A stretch of 64,000 bases of DNA from Lentisphaerota bacterium (lineage in GTDB: Bacteria; Verrucomicrobiota; Lentisphaeria; Victivallales; Victivallaceae), in the NCBI GenBank assembly GCA_015061805.1, contig SUVV01000001.1:122214-186213 (forward strand), read 5' to 3'. Position numbers and translations under genes: made by a program. Below, piece after piece: positions 8,354-18,095 of this stretch (position 1 is its first letter; every line of letters begins with the position of its first letter). The notes under the pieces are model-generated. The model did no database searches, was not told the DNA's origin, and saw nothing but the letters and a program-made list of their open reading frames with translations.

Positions 8354-10147
8354 TTATTCCGCTTTTTCAGCTTTTTCCTGCATCTTTTTGGGCAGCTTGA
8401 TCTCGATATGGAGTTCACGCAGCTGCTTGAGGGTAACTTCGCCGGGGGCATTCATCATCAGGTCTTCCGCCTGCTGATTGAAGGGGAATGCGATCACTTC
8501 GCGGATATTGGGTTCATCCGCAAGGAGCATCACCAGACGGTCAACTCCCGGAGCGATACCGCCGTGCGGGGGCGCACCGAGTTTGAAGGCATTGATCATG
8601 CCGCCGAACTTCTCATTGACCACTTCCGGACCGTAACCGGCGATTTCAAACGCCTTATACATGATTTCCGGACGGTGGTTACGGATGGCGCCGCTGGAAA
8701 GTTCGATACCGTTGCAAACGATATCATACTGCCAGGCGAGAATATCCAACGGGTCTTTGTTGACCAGAGAATCCATACCGCCCTGCGGCATGGAGAACGG
8801 GTTGTGGGAGAAGATGATCGCACCGGTTTCTTCATCGGTTTCAAACATCGGGAAGTCAACGATCCAGCAGAATTTGTAGACGTTGGGATCGATCAGTTCC
8901 AGTTTGCGGCCGAGTTCAGTGATAACGGCACCGCCGACTTTGGAGACCAGTTTCTCCTTGTCCGCGAGGAAGAAGAGGGCATCGCCGTCTTCCACACCGC
9001 CCTGCTCTTTGAGGGCGTCGATGGTTTCGCGGGAAAGGAACTTGACGATCGGGCTCTTTTCAGTACCTTCGCTCCAGATGATATAAGCCATACCTTTGGC
9101 ACCGTTTTCCTGGGCAAAGGCGATCATATCATCGAAGAACTTACGCGGTTTACCGGCAACTTTGGGAGCCTTGATGGCGCGGACAACGCCGCCGTCAGCG
9201 ACGGTTCCGGCGAAAGCCTTGAAGTCGCAGTTACGGAAAAGTTCGGTAACATCGATCATTTCCAGCGGGTTGCGGAGGTCCGGTTTGTCGCTGCCGAAGC
9301 GGCGGATGGCTTCGCGGTAGGGAATACGGACAAAGGGCGGACGGGTGAAATCTTTTTCAGAGAATTTGTCCATGATATTTTCCAACAGTCCTTCGACCAC
9401 GCCGAAAATATCATCCTGTTCGACAAAACTCATTTCCATATCCAGCTGATAGAATTCACCGGGACTGCGGTCAGCACGGGCATCTTCGTCGCGGAAGCAG
9501 GGGGCAATCTGGAAGTAACGGTCAAAACCGGAGACCATCAGCAGCTGTTTGAACTGCTGGGGAGCCTGCGGCAGAGCGTAGAACTTGCCCGGATGCAGAC
9601 GGGAGGGCACCAGATAGTCGCGGGCACCTTCGGGGCTGCTGGCGGTCAGGATCGGAGTCTGGAATTCGGTAAATCCGATACCCTGCATATAGTTGCGGAT
9701 AGCAGCGATGACCTTGCTGCGGAGCAGGATATTTTTGTGAAGTTTCTCTTTGCGCAGGTCGAGGAAGCGGTATTTGAGACGCAATGCTTCGGGAGCACCG
9801 TCATCTTTGGCGACGAGGAAGGGGATGACTTCCGCTTCGCCGAGCATTTCCATACCGGTAGCGGAAACTTCGATCTCTCCGGTGGCGAGTTTGGTATTGA
9901 CCGTTTCCGGGGTACGTTCAACGACCGTACCGTCAAACTGGACAACGCTTTCCACGCGCCATTTGTCCAGCGCCTGATAGAAGTCACGTTCCGGGTCGAT
10001 GACCACCTGGGTCAGACCGTAGTTATCACGCAGGTCGATGAAGATAACGCCGCCATGGTCGCGGACGCTGTGGATCCATCCGGCGATGCGGACGCTCTTA
10101 CCGGCATCGGCGCGGCGGAGTTCGCCGCAGGTATGAGAACGATACAT
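8354..10147 (-). CDS. aspS: Aspartyl-tRNA synthetase
   Basis: 597 residues, the bacterial length with an inserted GAD domain. It charges tRNA-Asp with aspartate in the cytoplasm. The OB-fold anticodon domain is at the N-terminus ([21 protein letters not shown]). Class II motif 2 is [20 protein letters not shown] and motif 3 is [18 protein letters not shown]. Whether it also charges tRNA-Asn cannot be decided here; glutamine-dependent asnB nearby makes free asparagine. The start ATG follows AAAGGATTTTCTT. Monocistronic, with its own promoter and terminator. Confidence 0.96.
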   Translation of the reverse strand: MYRSHTCGELRRADAGKSVRIAGWIHSVRDHGGVIFIDLRDNYGLTQVVIDPERDFYQALDKWRVESVVQFDGTVVERTPETVNTKLATGEIEVSATGMEMLGEAEVIPFLVAKDDGAPEALRLKYRFLDLRKEKLHKNILLRSKVIAAIRNYMQGIGFTEFQTPILTASSPEGARDYLVPSRLHPGKFYALPQAPQQFKQLLMVSGFDRYFQIAPCFRDEDARADRSPGEFYQLDMEMSFVEQDDIFGVVEGLLENIMDKFSEKDFTRPPFVRIPYREAIRRFGSDKPDLRNPLEMIDVTELFRNCDFKAFAGTVADGGVVRAIKAPKVAGKPRKFFDDMIAFAQENGAKGMAYIIWSEGTEKSPIVKFLSRETIDALKEQGGVEDGDALFFLADKEKLVSKVGGAVITELGRKLELIDPNVYKFCWIVDFPMFETDEETGAIIFSHNPFSMPQGGMDSLVNKDPLDILAWQYDIVCNGIELSSGAIRNHRPEIMYKAFEIAGYGPEVVNEKFGGMINAFKLGAPPHGGIAPGVDRLVMLLADEPNIREVIAFPFNQQAEDLMMNAPGEVTLKQLRELHIEIKLPKKMQEKAEKAE

Positions 10148-10196
10148 AAGAAAATCCTTTCTGTAAAAATATGTTCAAAAAATTGTTTATCGTAAT

Positions 10197-10225
10197 AATA
10201 TAGCACGCAACTGCATTGATTTCCA
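10197..10225 (-). promoter_or_regulatory. aspS promoter
   Basis: Minus strand: TGGAAA (10220-10225), 17-base spacer, TATATT (10197-10202), with TGC just before the -10 box. It has the same hexamers as the UAP operon promoter. Confidence 0.6.
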
Positions 10226-10254
10226 TATCTGAAAGCAAAAATTTTTCCGGAAGA

Positions 10255-11370
10255 TCACCGGAAGGCATTCGCGTAAGCGGCAAGGGCGCCTGCCGCCTTT
10301 TTAAGATTGTCCCCGGTGTGTTTCAATGCACCATCGAGCGTACAAACTCCGCGGGAAATACTGAAGCATCCGGCAAAAAGTTTTTCCAGATCAGCACAAC
10401 CGCCTTTCAACGCTCCGGAAAGCAGTACTGTCGGCACACCGCGCTCCTTTGCAGCAATGGCGATTTCTGAACAGAGTTTGCCGCAGGCGGTCTGATCATC
10501 ACTGCATCCTTCTCCGGTGATAACGAGGTCGGTGCCGGAAAGTTTTTCAAAAAATCCGCTCTCTTTCATCACCAGTTTGGCTCCGGATTCCATCCTGCTT
10601 CCGATGGTGCGGAGCGCAAAGCCCAAACCTCCGGCGGCACCGTCACCGGAACACATCCCGGAATCATTATGCAATGCGGCAAAATATTTCAAATTATCAT
10701 CGAGGATCTTCACCATCTCCGGCGTTGCCCCCTTTTGCGGTCCGAAGACCGCCGCAGAACCGTTTTCACCGCAGAGAATATTGTTGACATCACAGGCAAC
10801 CACGATTTCAACACCGTCAAGGAGTCCGGACAACGCAGCGCGCTCCATCCGGACGATTTTTTTCAAATCTCCACCGCCGATTCCCGGCGGCAATTCAGCG
10901 CCTGAAGCATCAAAAAAACGGCATCCCAGCGCCTGAAGCATACCGGCACCGCCATCGACAGTTGCGCTGCCGCCGATACCGATGATGACCTTGCGGCATT
11001 TATGAGTGGTCAAAAGTTCTTTAAGCATGATACCGACACCGAAAGTGGAGGCTTTCAGCGGATCAAGTTCATCAGCGCGCAAAAGTTCGATGCCGTTGGC
11101 TTCGGCGCTTTCCAGAATGGCACAGCCGTCGACGATCCCGGCTCTGCCGGAACGCGGACGCATGAAAGCGTCAACCGTCGGAATCTCCAGAAATCGCCCC
11201 TGCCCTGCCAGAGTGAGAGCATCACACAATCCTTCGCCGCCATCGGACATCGGAAGTTTTATCACCTCATCCTGCGGACGGACTGCGAGCCAGCCGTCGG
11301 AAACCGCCTGCGCGGCGAACTTCGCCCGCAGAGCATTCTTGAATGAATCAACTGCAACAATGATTTTCAT
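10255..11370 (-). CDS. Glycerate kinase (GarK/GlxK type)
   Basis: 371 residues, full length. It phosphorylates D-glycerate with ATP to a phosphoglycerate. The N-terminus MKIIVAVDSFKNALRA and the blocks GIGGSATVDGGAGMLQALG, LSDGGEG-like (MSDGGEGLCDAL) and GEGCSDDQTACGKL are typical of the type 1 family. It is last of a minus-strand operon, 4 bases after the CPBP protease gene. Whether it makes 2- or 3-phosphoglycerate is not visible. Confidence 0.88.
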   Translation of the reverse strand: MKIIVAVDSFKNALRAKFAAQAVSDGWLAVRPQDEVIKLPMSDGGEGLCDALTLAGQGRFLEIPTVDAFMRPRSGRAGIVDGCAILESAEANGIELLRADELDPLKASTFGVGIMLKELLTTHKCRKVIIGIGGSATVDGGAGMLQALGCRFFDASGAELPPGIGGGDLKKIVRMERAALSGLLDGVEIVVACDVNNILCGENGSAAVFGPQKGATPEMVKILDDNLKYFAALHNDSGMCSGDGAAGGLGFALRTIGSRMESGAKLVMKESGFFEKLSGTDLVITGEGCSDDQTACGKLCSEIAIAAKERGVPTVLLSGALKGGCADLEKLFAGCFSISRGVCTLDGALKHTGDNLKKAAGALAAYANAFR

Positions 11371-11374
11371 ACGC

Positions 11375-12067
11375 TCACTCCACTGTGTTCAATGTTCCGA
11401 TAAACGCCGCGGCATTGACCAGACCGTGCAGCAGCACCGCCGCGCTCAAATTGCGGAATTTCAGATAAGCGAACTGGAATCCGAGTCCCAGAATAAACAA
11501 TCCCGGCAATCCGGCAGCAAAAAAGTGACAGAAACTGAAAAGCAATGCCGTTCCGAAAAATGCCGTACCCATCCCAAATCGCAAAAGCGTACCGTAGACG
11601 ATCCTCCGGAAAAGCAGTTCTTCCATCAGCGGAGTCGCCACGCACAAAGCAAAAAAGAGTTTTATCCGGTCAGCCCCCCGGCTCCGGGCGACAAGTTCAA
11701 CAGCAAACTGCCGTTGGACAAAATCAACATTCAGCAACGTCAGCAATTTTTTCCACAAAAACGTTGCCGCAACAGCAGCTCCCAGAATCAAAAGTGCCAA
11801 CAGCAATATCTGAATGACCTCTTCTCTTTCAAGCAGGTTCAGCGGCAGTTTTTTTGCACAGAAAAATCGGTAGGCGATGATTCCGGGCATCGCGGAAAAC
11901 AACAATATATCCGGCATCCCCAGCCGGTACGCCAGAAATTTCCCGGCAAGAACCGGCATGGCAAAGATGGCAAAGATCAATAATCCCGAAGCCAGAATCA
12001 GCGCCGGGACAGATTCCGCATCCCCCGGTGTCCAGACCGCAGGCTCAAGGTTCCACCGTGATCTCAC
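11375..12067 (-). CDS. CPBP-family intramembrane glutamic protease
   Basis: 230 residues with about six to seven membrane segments. The hallmark EELLFRR (near residue 150) and the later HGLVNAAAF are the catalytic motifs of the CAAX-protease/CPBP (Abi) family, which cleaves or processes membrane proteins. The likely start is GTG 12067, with GGAG 9 bases upstream; it overlaps the end of tsaE by 23 bases, so the genes are translationally linked. Its substrate is unknown. Confidence 0.8.
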   Translation of the reverse strand: MRSRWNLEPAVWTPGDAESVPALILASGLLIFAIFAMPVLAGKFLAYRLGMPDILLFSAMPGIIAYRFFCAKKLPLNLLEREEVIQILLLALLILGAAVAATFLWKKLLTLLNVDFVQRQFAVELVARSRGADRIKLFFALCVATPLMEELLFRRIVYGTLLRFGMGTAFFGTALLFSFCHFFAAGLPGLFILGLGFQFAYLKFRNLSAAVLLHGLVNAAAFIGTLNTVE

Positions 12068-12482
12068 GCTGATTTTCTCCAGTATGCTTCAACGAAATAC
12101 AAACGCTGTTATCGGGCATCCATCCTTCGAGCCGTTCCGGCCACTCCACCAGCGAGTAGGAAGCGGGATCATCAAAAAACTCATCCACGCCGAAAGCGAG
12201 CGCCGCGCCGACTCCGCTGATGCGGTAGAGGTCAAGGTGATACAGTCTGCCGCGTTCCGGCAGGTCGTATTCCTGAACGATGGTATAAGTGGGACTGGAA
12301 ACCGGCTCATCGATTCCCAGCGCGCGGGCAAATCCCCGGGAGAATACCGTTTTTCCGGCACCGAGGTCGCCGTTGAGCAGAACCACACTGCCGCGCTGCA
12401 GAGAACGGGCGATTTCAGCGCCGATGGCTTCCGTTTCAGTTTCGGAAGTGGAAATAAATGTCTGTTTTTTCAACTTTTCCAT
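12045..12482 (-). CDS. tsaE: TsaE, tRNA threonylcarbamoyladenosine biosynthesis ATPase
   Basis: 145 residues. TsaE is the ATPase of the TsaBDE complex that installs t6A37 on ANN-decoding tRNAs. The P-loop is GDLGAGKT (residues 38-45). Family blocks SSPTYTIVQEY, HLDLYR and LVEWPERL follow. It starts 7 bases after the lipoprotein stop and overlaps the next gene. Confidence 0.93.
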   Translation of the reverse strand: MEKLKKQTFISTSETETEAIGAEIARSLQRGSVVLLNGDLGAGKTVFSRGFARALGIDEPVSSPTYTIVQEYDLPERGRLYHLDLYRISGVGAALAFGVDEFFDDPASYSLVEWPERLEGWMPDNSVCISLKHTGENQREITVEP

Positions 12483-12489
12483 AATTCAC

Positions 12490-13629
12490 TCAGTTACGAT
12501 TCAGAACGGCATCGACGAAAGATTTTCCGTTGGGGACACCGATCAGATTGGGATGTTTTTCAAATGCTTTGATACCGCTGCCGGCTGCGATGATCCTGCC
12601 GCCGCGATCCATAAAATTGCGGAAAATCACTTTGTTCCTGTCAACAAAACTGCGGAACGGCTTGCTGTCAGATGCCATAGTGACAAGGACATCCGCATGT
12701 CCGGAAACCGCATCCGGAACCGAGCCGGCCGCAAGCGGCTTTACGTCGATATCGGGGTGGCGGTCAAGTTCCAGCAAACGGCTGATCCGCGCCTTGCCTT
12801 TGGTATCGCCCACATAGAGGACGCAGCGCACCGGGCGGGGATTTTTCTCCGGGAAATCCTGGGTGATCTTTTTGCCGGTCACGGCGTAGACCATACCGTT
12901 GAAAATGCAATGGTTGACAACGTTTACTTCCGGATGGAAACTGGTGGCAACGACTTTGCCTTTGCCGTGATTTCCGAAAAGGATCGCCGGATGTCCGGTG
13001 TAGTCATAATGTTTTCTGCCGGGCAGACCGATCGAATTAAGATAGGTTCCCAGAACTTCCGCCGAACCGTGTTTCCAATTTTTTCCGGCTCTGGAGATCG
13101 GCCCCTGCGAATAGTAAACGTTGTATTTTCCGGGTTTCACATCCAGAATTTTCGCTCCGGCTTCGTTGATATTGATCGACAACGTTCCCTGCGCACCGCT
13201 AGTTTTGTTGACATAAACATAGGGGAGCAGAGCAATGCGGTCGGGACGATTCAAGGTACAGTGGAATCCGGCGCAGACACCGACGTAACTGCCGCCATTC
13301 CTGACAAATTCCCGCACTTTCGCAACTCCGGAAGCGCGCATCGCTTTGAACTGGGCGGCACTGGAACCGCCGGGGATGACCAGCAGATCAAGTTTATCCA
13401 GCGCGCCGTCGCGGATATCTTTGCCGTCCAGCATGGTCACATCCAGCTGCGGCGAGTGGAAGAGCAGACGGGCAACCTGAAACACTCCGCCGCCCCGGCT
13501 GCCGTCATCAACAAAAAATCCGACTTTGAGTTCCGGTCCGGAACTTTTCACTGCCACGACCCGCGCAGTCGAACATCCGGCAAAACAGAGCGCAAACGCG
13601 ACAGTCAACAGACAAAATATCTTTTTCAT
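12490..13629 (-). CDS. Lipoprotein with BPL_N (class I amidotransferase-like) domain
   Basis: 379 residues. The signal peptide ends in FAGC, giving a lipidated Cys19. Residues about 35-245 match the biotin-protein-ligase N-terminal, glutamine-amidotransferase-like fold: LLVIPGGSSAAQFKAM, GGSYVGVCAGFHC with a putative nucleophile Cys, and TSFHPEVN. Residues about 255-379 form a second, shorter domain of similar flavour (DVLVTMASDSK, FMDRGGRIIAAGSG). The activity is unknown; such proteins are common in PVC genomes. First gene of the operon with tsaE, the CPBP protease and glycerate kinase. Confidence 0.75.
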   Translation of the reverse strand: MKKIFCLLTVAFALCFAGCSTARVVAVKSSGPELKVGFFVDDGSRGGGVFQVARLLFHSPQLDVTMLDGKDIRDGALDKLDLLVIPGGSSAAQFKAMRASGVAKVREFVRNGGSYVGVCAGFHCTLNRPDRIALLPYVYVNKTSGAQGTLSININEAGAKILDVKPGKYNVYYSQGPISRAGKNWKHGSAEVLGTYLNSIGLPGRKHYDYTGHPAILFGNHGKGKVVATSFHPEVNVVNHCIFNGMVYAVTGKKITQDFPEKNPRPVRCVLYVGDTKGKARISRLLELDRHPDIDVKPLAAGSVPDAVSGHADVLVTMASDSKPFRSFVDRNKVIFRNFMDRGGRIIAAGSGIKAFEKHPNLIGVPNGKSFVDAVLNRN

Positions 13630-13677
13630 TGAGAATATTCCTTGTTATCGTATTGAATTCAAGCAAGACAATATCCT

Positions 13678-13736
13678 AATATACCACCATTGCAGAGTGA
13701 TTTCAAACTTGAAAAATCGCTGAATCATGCTATATT
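13678..13736. promoter_or_regulatory. Back-to-back divergent promoters of the BPL_N operon and asnB
   Basis: Minus strand: TTGAAA (13701-13706), 17 bases, TATATT (13678-13683). Plus strand: TTGAAA (13709-13714), 16 bases, TATATT (13731-13736) with TGC before it. The two -35 boxes are 2 bases apart and together make the palindrome TTTCAA-AC-TTGAAA. Two polymerases could hardly bind at once, so the two units probably compete. Confidence 0.65.
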
Positions 13737-13774
13737 AAAGAAAACTTAATCAGCATAACATGGAGAGACCGCAG

Positions 13775-15676
13775 ATGTGTGCCATATCCGGAATTGTCAA
13801 CATCCGCAGTGAGCGCGATACCGCAGAGATCATCAATGCGATGAATCAGGCTCAAGCTCATCGCGGCCCGGATGATGCCGGTATTTTCTGCGATGAAAAA
13901 GTCATTTTCGGTCACCGCCGCCTCTCCATCATCGATCTCGAAAACGGACATCAGCCGATCGTCACTCCCGACGGCGCTCTGGTGCTGATCGTCAACGGTG
14001 AAATCTACAATTTTCAGGAAATGCGCCGCGATCTGGAAAAACGCGGACATCACTTCCAGACCAACACCGATTCGGAGTGCATCATCCATCTCTACGAGGA
14101 GTACGGAGAAGATTTTGTAAACTTCCTCGACGGCATGTTTGCCTTTGCCCTTTACGACACAGTCAAACACCGGGTCATTCTCGGCCGCGACCGGCTGGGG
14201 CAGAAGCCGCTGCTCTACTTTATGGATGGCGAAACCCTGATCTTTGCCAGCGAATTTGCCGGATTGATGAAACATCCGGATTTCCCGGAGAAACTGGATA
14301 CTTACGCGATAAGCGACTATCTTTCATTGCAGTACATTCCCTCGCCCGACACCGCATTCCGCAATGTCCGGAAACTGCCGCCGGGACACTTGCTCTGCTT
14401 CAATCTGACGGGCAACACGGTATCCATACGCTGTTACTGGCAGTTGGACTACTCGATCAAAAACAGTGAATTATCCATCGGCGCCGCCGCGCAGGAACTG
14501 CGTAAACTGGTGGAGAAGGCTGTGGAAAAACGTCTGGTTTCCGATGTTCCGCTCGGCACCTTTCTCTCCGGCGGAGTCGACTCCTGCATCATCACCGGGA
14601 TCACCGCCAAAATGCTCTATCCGGCGCCCTGCGAAGCCTTTACTGCCGGATTCGGCAACGCCGCTTATGATGAACGCTCCGCCGCCCGCCGTTCGGCAGA
14701 AATAATCAACTCGGTCTGCGGCGGCAATTTGCGCTGTCATGAAAAAGAGATAAAATCGGATGATTTCGATCTGGTGCTGAAACTGCTTCCCCGTTTCGGC
14801 GAACCCTTTGCCGATGCTTCGGCGCTGCCTTTCTTTCTCTTGAGCGAATTTGCCAAAAGCAAGATCAGCGTAGCACTTTCCGGTGACGGTGCCGACGAAA
14901 TTTTTGCCGGATACGAACGCTATCTTGCCATGCGTTATGCCGAAAAGATCTACTGGCTCCCCGGCACATTGCGCAAAATGCTCTTTGCCGGAGTTGCAAA
15001 AATGCTTCCGGATAAAGGCGAACGCACTACCTCCGGCAGAATCAAGCGTCTGCTGAAACTGTTTGCTTCCCCGGAAAAAAGCGGTTACTTCAATCTGCTC
15101 GACCGCTGTCCGGCATCGCTCAAAAAGGAACTTTTCGGCCCGGCGATGGAAAAGGCGCTCAAACACAATTCCGCTGAATGTTTCACCACGCTCGACTGGG
15201 AACTCATCTCCCATGACAAGGTGGAAAAACTCGGTGAACTCGACCTCAAGACCTATCTTCCCGGCGATATTCTGGTCAAAGCCGATGTCGCCTCCATGGC
15301 CAACGCTCTTGAGTTACGCAGTCCTTTCATGGATACTGCGGTCGTGGAATTCGCCGCCCGGCTGCCGATGAAGTACAAACTCCACGGCAAAGAACGCAAA
15401 AAGATCCTCAAGATGGCATTCCCGGAATTCATCACGCCGGAACTCTCCGCCCGTCCGAAGCGCGGCTTCGGGGTGCCGGTTGCCGCATGGCTCCGGGAAA
15501 GCTGGAAACTTCCGGCACAGGAGAAACTCTTTTCCTCCCGGCTGATTTCCGGAAATTTCATCAACGAAAGCACCCTGAAACGGTTCTGGGATATGCACCA
15601 GTCCGGCGAAGCCGACTACAGTTACATCCTCTGGGAGTTGATCGTGCTCGATCTGTTCCTTGAAAAAATGGAGTGA
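13775..15676 (+). CDS. asnB: Asparagine synthase (glutamine-hydrolysing)
   Basis: 633 residues. It converts aspartate, glutamine and ATP to asparagine. The start is set at ATG 13775 because the second codon is Cys, the amidotransferase nucleophile that must become the N-terminus (MCAISGIVN). GGAGAG at 13762-13767 is the ribosome binding site; the ATG at 13760 overlaps it. The N-terminal Ntn domain shows AHRGPDDAG, GHRRLSI and VNGEIYN. The synthetase domain has the pyrophosphate loop SGGVDS (265-270) and SGDGADEIFAGY. Transcribed alone from its own promoter. Confidence 0.94.
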   Translation: MCAISGIVNIRSERDTAEIINAMNQAQAHRGPDDAGIFCDEKVIFGHRRLSIIDLENGHQPIVTPDGALVLIVNGEIYNFQEMRRDLEKRGHHFQTNTDSECIIHLYEEYGEDFVNFLDGMFAFALYDTVKHRVILGRDRLGQKPLLYFMDGETLIFASEFAGLMKHPDFPEKLDTYAISDYLSLQYIPSPDTAFRNVRKLPPGHLLCFNLTGNTVSIRCYWQLDYSIKNSELSIGAAAQELRKLVEKAVEKRLVSDVPLGTFLSGGVDSCIITGITAKMLYPAPCEAFTAGFGNAAYDERSAARRSAEIINSVCGGNLRCHEKEIKSDDFDLVLKLLPRFGEPFADASALPFFLLSEFAKSKISVALSGDGADEIFAGYERYLAMRYAEKIYWLPGTLRKMLFAGVAKMLPDKGERTTSGRIKRLLKLFASPEKSGYFNLLDRCPASLKKELFGPAMEKALKHNSAECFTTLDWELISHDKVEKLGELDLKTYLPGDILVKADVASMANALELRSPFMDTAVVEFAARLPMKYKLHGKERKKILKMAFPEFITPELSARPKRGFGVPVAAWLRESWKLPAQEKLFSSRLISGNFINESTLKRFWDMHQSGEADYSYILWELIVLDLFLEKME

Positions 15677-15715
15677 TCCCGCAGATTTTAAGTTGACATT
15701 GAAGGGATTATTTGT

Positions 15716-15770
15716 TTGACAATCCTCCATAGCAGAGTTATATTAGAATAACGATAAGCTATGGAGGATT
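15716..15770 (+). promoter_or_regulatory. Promoter overlapped by a perfect 13-base inverted repeat
   Basis: TTGACA (15716-15721), 17-base spacer, TATATT (15739-15744). A second TTGACA sits at 15693. The arms AATCCTCCATAGC (15721-15733) and GCTATGGAGGATT (15758-15770) are exact inverted copies. The left arm fills the promoter spacer. The right arm lies just after the expected start site and contains the GGAGG ribosome binding site. Because the left arm is upstream of the start site it is not in the mRNA, so an operator is more likely than an RNA hairpin. Confidence 0.65.
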
Positions 15771-15774
15771 TTTC

Positions 15775-18033
15775 ATGAAAAAGGCTTTTTTGCCGGCATT
15801 GGCAGCGTTGTTTATTTGCGGCTGCGCCTCAAGCGAACGGGCATTCCGCATGTCCGGCGGCGTACTTGATTCCTACTCTGCGCCAAAGAGTTACCGTACC
15901 CGGTCAGAAAAATTCCAAAAAATGGATCAGATGTCCATCCCCCACCGCGCCAACAAAACTGAAGTCGCCGGTATCAATGATGATCTGGTCAATATCTGGC
16001 CCTTTTATTTCCGCAACAAGAACTATTTTTCGGTTCTCTGGCCGATGATCGACTGGGACACCTACGGCATGGCGATCCGTCCCTTTTACAATCAGGAGGG
16101 AGATGATTACTCCATACTCTTCCCGATTTCTGCGTGGAACGTGGCGGACAAATCCGGCTGGGTCGCCAACTTCCGTTGGACAAAGACCGGCTTCGGCTTC
16201 CTGCCGCTCACCTACCAGAACCGCACTGAAGAGGAGTTCTGGTGTTACTACACGCCGCTGTTCATCGCCAACAGAGACTACACCAAACTCGGTTACGACT
16301 ACAAAAAAAATTTTCTGCGCAGCAACAATGGTGACTTCACCGAATTCCTGCTTGGCTTCTATGGAGTGAACCGTTTCCTCGACACCCAAAACTGGTCTTC
16401 GCTTTTCTGGTGGCGCAACGATTTCAATGATGATATCCAATACAAACTCTGGAAATCCGGTAGAAAACCGCTCAAAAACTCAAAAGAACTCACCGCTTTA
16501 CGCAAGGAGATCGAAAAGAGTTTTGTCCAGTATAAAGAGACCTACGGCGGATTTTTCCCGCTCTTTTATTTGAGCCGCACTCCTTATCACAACCGTTACC
16601 ATTGGAATATCCTCGGACTGCTTGCGGATGTTGAAAAGTCCGGCAGCAACATTGACGTTTCCATTTTCGGCAAATGGGGCTTCAGTTACGAGTATCACGA
16701 ACGGGATCTGGATAACGCCATTACCGGTTACAACAACGAAAAGAACAATAAAAAATTCTTCTCGATCTTCCTGCTTTCCGGCGGAGAAGAAGCCACTTGC
16801 GTCAAAGCCGATGCTGTGGTGAAAAAACTCACCCGCTTGAGCAATGCCCCTTCCAGAAATTTTGCAAAGGATCTCCCCAAGGTCAACGCCATACTTCAGG
16901 AACTTGATCCCAATGCCAAAGTTCCGGAATTCATCAACAACGATAATCTCCTGCGGTTCTACGTTGACGATTTCGTAAACGAATACTGCAAAAAACATAA
17001 GTTTGAATTCTATACCACCGGCAAATTCCTCTCACCATTCTACGCTTATGAATGGGATCTCTCCAAGAGAGAGTGGGTCATTCCCCTGCTGCTCTCCGGC
17101 GGAGAAAAGCATTTCAACGGCAACTGGCAGTGGCTGAGTCTGCCGCTCCTTTCCGGAGCCGGACACAACCGGCATGAGGACTACTTCTACATCCTGCCGC
17201 CCATTGCCTATATGAATTCAACCGAACGTTTTGAAACCATCGGCAAATATATCCACGCTTCAGATGCAAAATGGCCGCGTTACAAGCAGGACAATGTGGA
17301 AACCACCGACATCTACGCCGCCTGCGGTCTCTTTTACCGGGGCAAAGTCAAATTCCTCGTTGCGAAACCGGGACTTTCCAGCAAGACTCTCAACGCGCTG
17401 GTCGACAGTTTTCACTCCCTGCACCGGAAAAAACGTTCCCTCAACGATTTGGAAAAACAGTATGCAAACGATCTGAAACTTGCCAATGCGATCAAGGAAC
17501 GCAACAAGATCGAATACTACGAAAAAATGATCGAACTTGAAAAACTCAAACTCCGCCGCCAGAGGATCGATAAAGATTGGAAAAACTTCAGAAAAGAGAT
17601 CGCCAAGGCCCGGAAAAATGCAGAAAAAGTCAATTTCAAATTTGAAGTTTCCGACTGGGCAAACAAAAAACAAATTGACAAGGCTGCTGCCGACCTCTAC
17701 GCACAGACAACCGCAGTCCGGGAAAAATCCGACATCGGCAACGGGTTCTTTTTCCGCAAAGAGAATTTCTACAACGGCGACTGGAAGTGGCGGCTTTTCC
17801 TCAACATCGCCGGCGGCGAAAAGGACGGCGACAGGGAATCCAGCCACGTCCTGCACTTTCTCTACCGCAAACGTACCGATGGCAAGCGTATGGAAAAACT
17901 GATCTTCCCGTTTATCTCCATCCAGCAGGACGGCAATAACAGTAAGGTAAGTTTCCTCGGACGCATTTATCAGAAGTCCGTCATCGACGGCAAGACCTCC
18001 GGCTACATCCTCTTTATTCCCTTCGGGAAGTAA
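15775..18033 (+). CDS. Large lipoprotein of unknown function
   Basis: 752 residues, not recognised. The signal peptide ends in ICGC, giving a lipidated Cys17 after MKKAFLPALAALF. The mature protein is rich in aromatic residues with repeated short W/Y/F strands (LVNIWPFYFRNKNYFSVLWPMI, then GFGFLPLTYQN, LSGGEE, LLSGGEKHFNGNWQWLSLPLLSGAG, NIAGGEKDGD). This looks like a repeated beta-sheet module. A charged, probably coiled-coil stretch lies at about residues 545-640. Start ATG with GGAGG 9 bases upstream. It has its own promoter and ends at the repeat region, whose first palindrome could act as terminator. Confidence 0.6.
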   Translation: MKKAFLPALAALFICGCASSERAFRMSGGVLDSYSAPKSYRTRSEKFQKMDQMSIPHRANKTEVAGINDDLVNIWPFYFRNKNYFSVLWPMIDWDTYGMAIRPFYNQEGDDYSILFPISAWNVADKSGWVANFRWTKTGFGFLPLTYQNRTEEEFWCYYTPLFIANRDYTKLGYDYKKNFLRSNNGDFTEFLLGFYGVNRFLDTQNWSSLFWWRNDFNDDIQYKLWKSGRKPLKNSKELTALRKEIEKSFVQYKETYGGFFPLFYLSRTPYHNRYHWNILGLLADVEKSGSNIDVSIFGKWGFSYEYHERDLDNAITGYNNEKNNKKFFSIFLLSGGEEATCVKADAVVKKLTRLSNAPSRNFAKDLPKVNAILQELDPNAKVPEFINNDNLLRFYVDDFVNEYCKKHKFEFYTTGKFLSPFYAYEWDLSKREWVIPLLLSGGEKHFNGNWQWLSLPLLSGAGHNRHEDYFYILPPIAYMNSTERFETIGKYIHASDAKWPRYKQDNVETTDIYAACGLFYRGKVKFLVAKPGLSSKTLNALVDSFHSLHRKKRSLNDLEKQYANDLKLANAIKERNKIEYYEKMIELEKLKLRRQRIDKDWKNFRKEIAKARKNAEKVNFKFEVSDWANKKQIDKAAADLYAQTTAVREKSDIGNGFFFRKENFYNGDWKWRLFLNIAGGEKDGDRESSHVLHFLYRKRTDGKRMEKLIFPFISIQQDGNNSKVSFLGRIYQKSVIDGKTSGYILFIPFGK

Positions 18034-18043
18034 GGGAATGCTT

Positions 18044-18095
18044 GGGAGAGGGGAAAAACTTTTTTTCCCGGGAAAAAAAGTTTTTCCCCTCTCCC
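18044..18095. repeat. Copy A of the dispersed palindrome element
   Basis: A perfect 52-base palindrome: 26-base arms with no loop (18044-18069 and 18070-18095). The arm core is GGGGAAAAACTTTTTTTCCC. It is followed by the conserved tail CCCCTTTTCAAAAAAAGCG (18105-18123) and a hairpin TTTGC/GCAAA with a TCCGTTGTC-like loop (18131-18151). Copies B (41175) and C (42095) have the same order. It may also serve as a transcription terminator for the lipoprotein gene. Confidence 0.85.

Noticed and set aside
8324..10195. 623-codon plus-strand frame opposite aspS
   Set aside because: Its sequence is a low-complexity, Phe/Asp-rich antisense shadow of a clear aspS gene; no ribosome binding site or family.
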